From Emydura subglobosa (lineage: Eukaryota; Chordata; Testudines; Chelidae): DNA of 64,000 nucleotides. The translations under genes and the position numbers were made by a program. The stretch's first letter is position 1. The number at the start of each line of letters is the position of its first letter. The notes under the pieces were generated by a model. The model had not been told where the DNA came from. It worked only from the letters and a program-made list of their open reading frames with translations, and did not search any database. This document shows, in pieces, positions 60,457 through 64,000 of this stretch. The stretch is taken from NCBI GenBank assembly GCA_007922225.1, contig ML680092.1, positions 1,422,259 through 1,486,258 on the forward strand, in the 5' to 3' direction.

Positions 60457-60780
60457 GATTAATCTATGGTATTCCAGCCACATTCTCACACCAAAACCAC
60501 GTTGACATTGGCCAACTGTTGACATTCTCATCCGTCTGATTAATCTATGACATTCCAAACATAAACTCACGACAACACTATGGTGCTATTGGTCAATAGT
60601 TGATGCTCTCCTCTAGCCAATTAATCTATGATGTTCCAGCCATGCTATTATGCCAACGCCATATTGACATAGGTCAATGGTTGACGTTCTCTTCCAGCCA
60701 ATTAATCCATCATATTCCAGGCACCTGCTCATGCCAACACCACACTGATACTGGCCAAAGGTTGACTCCCAATGGATGCT
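60457..60780. repeat. 81-bp tandem repeat, exactly four units
   Basis: Units begin RATTAATCTATG at 60457, 60538, 60619 and 60700, each exactly 81 bases. The shared body has ATTCCAGCCA, CCAACRCCA, ATTGGTCAA and GTTGAC phrases. It ends 18 bases from the zinc-finger stop codon at 60799, so it would lie in that gene's 3' UTR. Confidence 0.9.
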
Positions 60781-60798
60781 TTTCCCTAGTAGCCTCTG

Positions 60799-61833
60799 TC
60801 ACGTGTGGCTTCTCTGATGTTGAATCAGGGCCGAGCTCTCGATGAAACTCTTCCCACACTGGGGACACTTGTAGGGCCTCTCACCTGTGTGGATCCTCTG
60901 GTGTCTGAAGAGGGTGGAGCTCTGGCTGAAGCTCTTTCCGCACTCAGGGCAGGTATAGGGCCGTTCCCCGGTATGAATCCTCTGATGCCTAATGAGGGTG
61001 GCACTCTGGCTGAAACCCTTCCCACACTGGGTGCACTGGTACGTCCTGGCTTTCAGGTGGGACCCCTCATGCTGAGCCAGACCCAAGCCATCCTGGAAGC
61101 TCCTCCCACACTGGAGGCACTTAAAGGGCTGCTCTCTGGCATGGATGCGCTGATGCCGAAGGAGGTTGGAGCTGCGGCTGAAGCTGCGCCCGCACTTGGG
61201 GCACCTGTAGGGTTTCTCTCCGGTGTGAATGCGTTGGTGGATGATCAGAGAGGAGCTGTCCAAGAAGCTCTTCCCACAGTCAGAGCACTGAAAGGGCCGG
61301 ACGCCCAGGTGAGCCCGGCGGTGGGTGGAAAGCTGGGAGCTCTGGTGGAAGCTCCTCCCGCAATCAGAGCACACGTAGGGCCGCTCCCCCAGGTGGGTGC
61401 GGCGGTGGGCCAGGAGGACAGAGCGGTGGCGGAAGCTCTTCCCGCAGTCAGGGCAGAAGTGGGGGCGCTCGCCTGCGTGCGAGTGCTGGTGCTGCAGGAA
61501 GCAGGAAGCCTCAGCGAAACTCTTCCCGCAATCGGGGCACTGATGGGGCCGCAGTCCCTGGTGAAGGCGCTGGTGCCGGAGCAGGTTGGAGCTGCGGCTG
61601 AAGCTCCGGCCACAGTCGGCGCAGCGGTAGGGCCGCTCCCCTGTGTGGACACGCCGGTGCGTGAGCAGGGCTGAACTGTCGACGAAGCTCTTCCCACATT
61701 CACCACACTTGAAGGGTTTTTCATGGCTGTGGGTCCGCTGGTGCCGCAGGAACTGGGTGCTCAGACGGTAGCTCTTTCCGCATTGGCTGCAGATGGTCAG
61801 TGGCTCCCCCAGCTCGGCTGGTAACAGGGACAT
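60799..61833 (-). CDS. C2H2 zinc-finger protein, 12 fingers, open frame
   Basis: From the internal ATG at 61833 (A at -3) the frame encodes 344 residues: [14 protein letters not shown], then 12 uninterrupted C2H2 fingers with all Cys and His in place. It ends in HQRSHT right after the last finger. Most linkers are TGERP or variants (LGERP, AREQP). Finger 9 is the most divergent ([12 protein letters not shown]). The same exon begins upstream at 61943 after a CTCCCAGCAG acceptor, but the frame there has TGA at 61930-61932. The homologous linker frame (QDVSENE) is one base out of register with the fingers. So the protein either starts at 61833 or the gene has recently lost its N-terminus. Expected role: nuclear DNA binding. 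Confidence 0.75.
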   Translation of the reverse strand: MSLLPAELGEPLTICSQCGKSYRLSTQFLRHQRTHSHEKPFKCGECGKSFVDSSALLTHRRVHTGERPYRCADCGRSFSRSSNLLRHQRLHQGLRPHQCPDCGKSFAEASCFLQHQHSHAGERPHFCPDCGKSFRHRSVLLAHRRTHLGERPYVCSDCGRSFHQSSQLSTHRRAHLGVRPFQCSDCGKSFLDSSSLIIHQRIHTGEKPYRCPKCGRSFSRSSNLLRHQRIHAREQPFKCLQCGRSFQDGLGLAQHEGSHLKARTYQCTQCGKGFSQSATLIRHQRIHTGERPYTCPECGKSFSQSSTLFRHQRIHTGERPYKCPQCGKSFIESSALIQHQRSHT

Positions 61834-61943
61834 TTTGGCGGTTCCTTCCGCACCACCTTGCTGGGCTCTTCCTGAGAATGTCCCTGTTTTTGCAGGCCCT
61901 TCCTGCTGCAATACGCCCCTCGTTCTCACTCACATCCTGGCAC
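61834..61943 (-). pseudogene. Frameshifted linker part of the 12-finger exon
   Basis: Starts GTGCCAGGATGTGAGTGAG, homologous to the beginning of the finger exons at 29422 and 24164. One frame gives QDVSENEGR and another QQEGPAKTG. The usual protein would need both in one frame, so a single-base change separates them. Confidence 0.6.
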
Positions 61944-62111
61944 CTGCTGGGAGAGAGGGAATAAACCACAAATAATAAGACTCAGATTCAAACTCTGACC
62001 TGCCCAGGAGCTGGCTGGTTCGGGGGGAACTTGCTGGGCTCAGGTGCACAGACACATCCCTTTTACAGCAGAGCCCACTCCTCTCTTCTCCCCGCTGCCA
62101 TCCAGCCCTAC

Positions 62112-62216
62112 CCAAACTCCTGCCAGCATCTCCCCACTTGGGGCTCCAGGATGTCCTGTGCAGCTCTGCTCCCACAGGCCCTTCCCGCTGGGAATTCTCC
62201 TCCGCTGTCCTGGTGC
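62112..62216 (-). other. Duplicate linker-type exon upstream
   Basis: After a CTCTTCCAGCAG acceptor, the sequence reads GCACCAGGACAGCGGAGGAG, closely like the linker exon of the other genes. A GTAGGG donor lies at 62111. It could be an alternative exon or a relic of tandem duplication. Confidence 0.4.
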
Positions 62217-62544
62217 CTGCTGGAAGAGAGAGAGAATCCAGCCGGGGCTCATTCCCTGCACAGGGAGAAGAGGGGAGGTAAATGGGTTTGTTGCTGAGCA
62301 GAAAATCTGATGGTCAGGAAGCAAATCCTCCAAAACCCTTTCTCGAGGAGAGAAGAAGGGCTGGTTCTGCTGCAGTGGCCTAGCTGAGCCCTCAAAGAAA
62401 GGCTGGGGGACAGGAGAGCTCCTGACAGGGTCAGGCAGAGTGGATGGCAGTCAGGAGTGATTCTTACCATGAGGACAGGGCATCAGCTGCAAATTGATGA
62501 GTAACTTGGATTTCCTGGTTGTTGTTATACTGCCTCAGGCTTAT

Positions 62545-62800
62545 CTAAATTGCCAGCCTTGCGGCTAAGGCACTGGACTGTAATTCAAGAAGCTGGGTTC
62601 GATTCCTAGCTCTGCTACAGACTGCCTGGGTGACCTTGAGTGAGTCACTGCATCTCTCTGAGCCTCAGTTTCCCCATCTGTAAAACGGGGATAATAATCC
62701 TGCCTTTATCTATTTAGACTGTGAGCTCTTCAGGGCAGGGACGGTCTCTCACCGTGTGTCTGTGCAGTGCCTAGTGGAATCAAGCTCGGGGTCAATGTAG
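62545..62800 (+). mobile_element. tRNA-derived SINE with core and L2/L3 tail
   Basis: The head has CGGCTAAGGCACTGGACTG (A-box region) and GGTTCGATTCC (62598, B-box). The core is CTCAGTTTCCCCATCTGTAA and the tail GGGACGGTCTCTCACC. It is the best preserved SINE here. Confidence 0.78.
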
Positions 62801-62887
62801 CACCTGCCCCTTGGGGGGAGAGAGGGGGGACCCTGATCTTGGTAGGGGCTTGGGATAATCTCAGACAGGGTCTGTGCAGTCCCTGAC

Positions 62888-64000
62888 ACAATTCATAGAT
62901 GACAAGGCCGAAAAAGACTGTTGTGAACAAAGAACTTTCCTAAAATAATTCCTAGAGCAGGTCTTTTAGAAAAAATATCCAATCTTGATTTTAAAATTGC
63001 CAGTGATGGAGAATCCACCACAACCCTTGATAAATTCTTCCAGTTGTGAATTACCATCACTGTTAAAAATGTAGTCTGAATTTGTCTAGCTTCAGCTTCC
63101 AGTCATTGGATTGTCTTATTTTTTATCTGCTACACTGAAAAGCCCATTATAAAATATTTGTTCCCCCCATGGGTACTGAAAGACTATAATCAAGTCACCC
63201 CTTAACCTTCTCTTTGTTAAACTAATTAGATTGAGCTCCTTGAATCTATCACTATAAAGCATGTTTTTGAATTCTTTAATCATTCTCATTGTTCTTCAAA
63301 CCCACTCCAATGTATCAACATCCTTCTTGAATTGTGGACACAAGGGCAGAACACAGTACTCCCAAATACAGAGGTAAAATAACCTCTCTACTCCTACTCA
63401 AGATCCCATTTAGGTAGCCATTTATGCACACCTTAACCCTTTTGGCCACAGAGTCACACTAGGAGCTCATGTTCAGCTGATTGTCCACTATGACCCCTAA
63501 ATCTTGAGACAGGACAAAGTTGTAAATATCACCTGCATTCTTTGTTTCTATACATTTACATTCAGCCATATTAAAACAGATATTGTTTGCTTGCACCCAG
63601 TTTACCAAGCACTCCAGATCGCTTTGTATCCGTGACTTGTCCTCCTCATTATCTATTGCTCCCCCCATTTTTGTGCTGTCTGCAAACTTTATCAGTGGCA
63701 ATTTTGTTTTCTTCCAGGTCATGGATAAAAATGTTAAATAGCGGAGGGCCATGAACCACGTGGAACCCCGGGAGAAATGCACCCACTTGATGATGATTCC
63801 CCATTTATAGTTTCACTTTCAGACTTATTAGTTAGCCAGCTCTTGATCCGTCTCATGTGTGCCGTTACTTTTCAGAATGTCATGCGGTGCCACTACAAAT
63901 ACCTTATAGAAGTCTCAGTATTTTGCACCAACACTATTACCTCTGTCAACTACATTTATAATGTCATCCAAAAAAAAACCAAAAAAAAAACCCAAACAAG
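62888..64000 (-). mobile_element. Antisense CR1 (old subfamily), runs off the window
   Basis: The 3' end is near 62888 (AATTCATAGATGACAAGGCC). The minus frame at 63459-63782 reads KFADSTKMGG and LGVIVDNQLNMSS, the end of CR1 reverse transcriptase and its C-terminal extension. Frameshifts are present. Confidence 0.88.

Noticed and set aside
60805..61674. Plus-strand open frame (289 codons) opposite the second 12-finger gene
   Set aside because: Same antisense-of-fingers artefact, with an 84-base period and no domain.
62558..62632. Possible tRNA gene (GGTTCGATTCC B-box)
   Set aside because: No complete cloverleaf, and it continues into a SINE core and tail, so it is a SINE head.

Overview
The window is vertebrate genomic DNA, most probably from a turtle. 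It is full of antisense and sense CR1 LINEs whose 3' ends carry the ATTCTATG repeat. It also has many small inverted-repeat elements of the reptile 'Chompy' kind, tRNA-derived SINEs with an L2/L3-type tail, and ERV-like LTRs. The gene order, an integrin alpha-L gene between C2H2 zinc-finger genes, recalls the mammalian ITGAL neighbourhood (human 16p11.2). There is one 400-base assembly gap (13924-14323).

Layout. 1-23200 is almost wholly repeat-derived. It contains a long antisense CR1 broken by a hAT element and by a solo LTR with an exact 5-bp target duplication. A second LTR of the same family sits in another antisense CR1, also with an exact 5-bp duplication. There is also a CpG island with a ~38-bp repeat (12130-12570), a DIRS-type reverse transcriptase relic, an L1-like endonuclease relic, and an LTR element with gag (SCAN-like capsid) and protease relics (20080-23085). 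23530-25623 is a 14-finger zinc-finger pseudogene. 28188-30815 is an intact zinc-finger gene (CpG island, short linker exon, 12-finger exon), plus strand.

35813-57204 on the minus strand is a complete 30-exon ITGAL gene (integrin alpha-L, CD11a). I traced every exon through GT-AG junctions. The exons sum to 3495 coding bases, an open frame of 1164 residues: signal peptide, beta-propeller with inserted I domain, leg domains, transmembrane helix and a GFFKR tail. Its introns hold several dispersed short repeat units, some of which resemble the CTCF core motif, two minisatellites, an inverted repeat and nested transposons. 60799-61943 on the minus strand is a second intact 12-finger gene whose upstream linker coding is frameshifted. 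An exact 81-bp x 4 tandem repeat abuts its stop codon. The window ends in an antisense CR1.

Function. ITGAL would encode the alpha chain of the leukocyte adhesion receptor LFA-1, which pairs with beta-2 integrin and binds ICAMs. The zinc-finger genes are likely DNA-binding repressors or their decayed relatives. All three share a distinctive exon beginning GTGCCAGGA (or a variant) upstream of the finger array, so they are local duplicates. I saw no CRISPR array, bacterial gene or other prokaryotic system.
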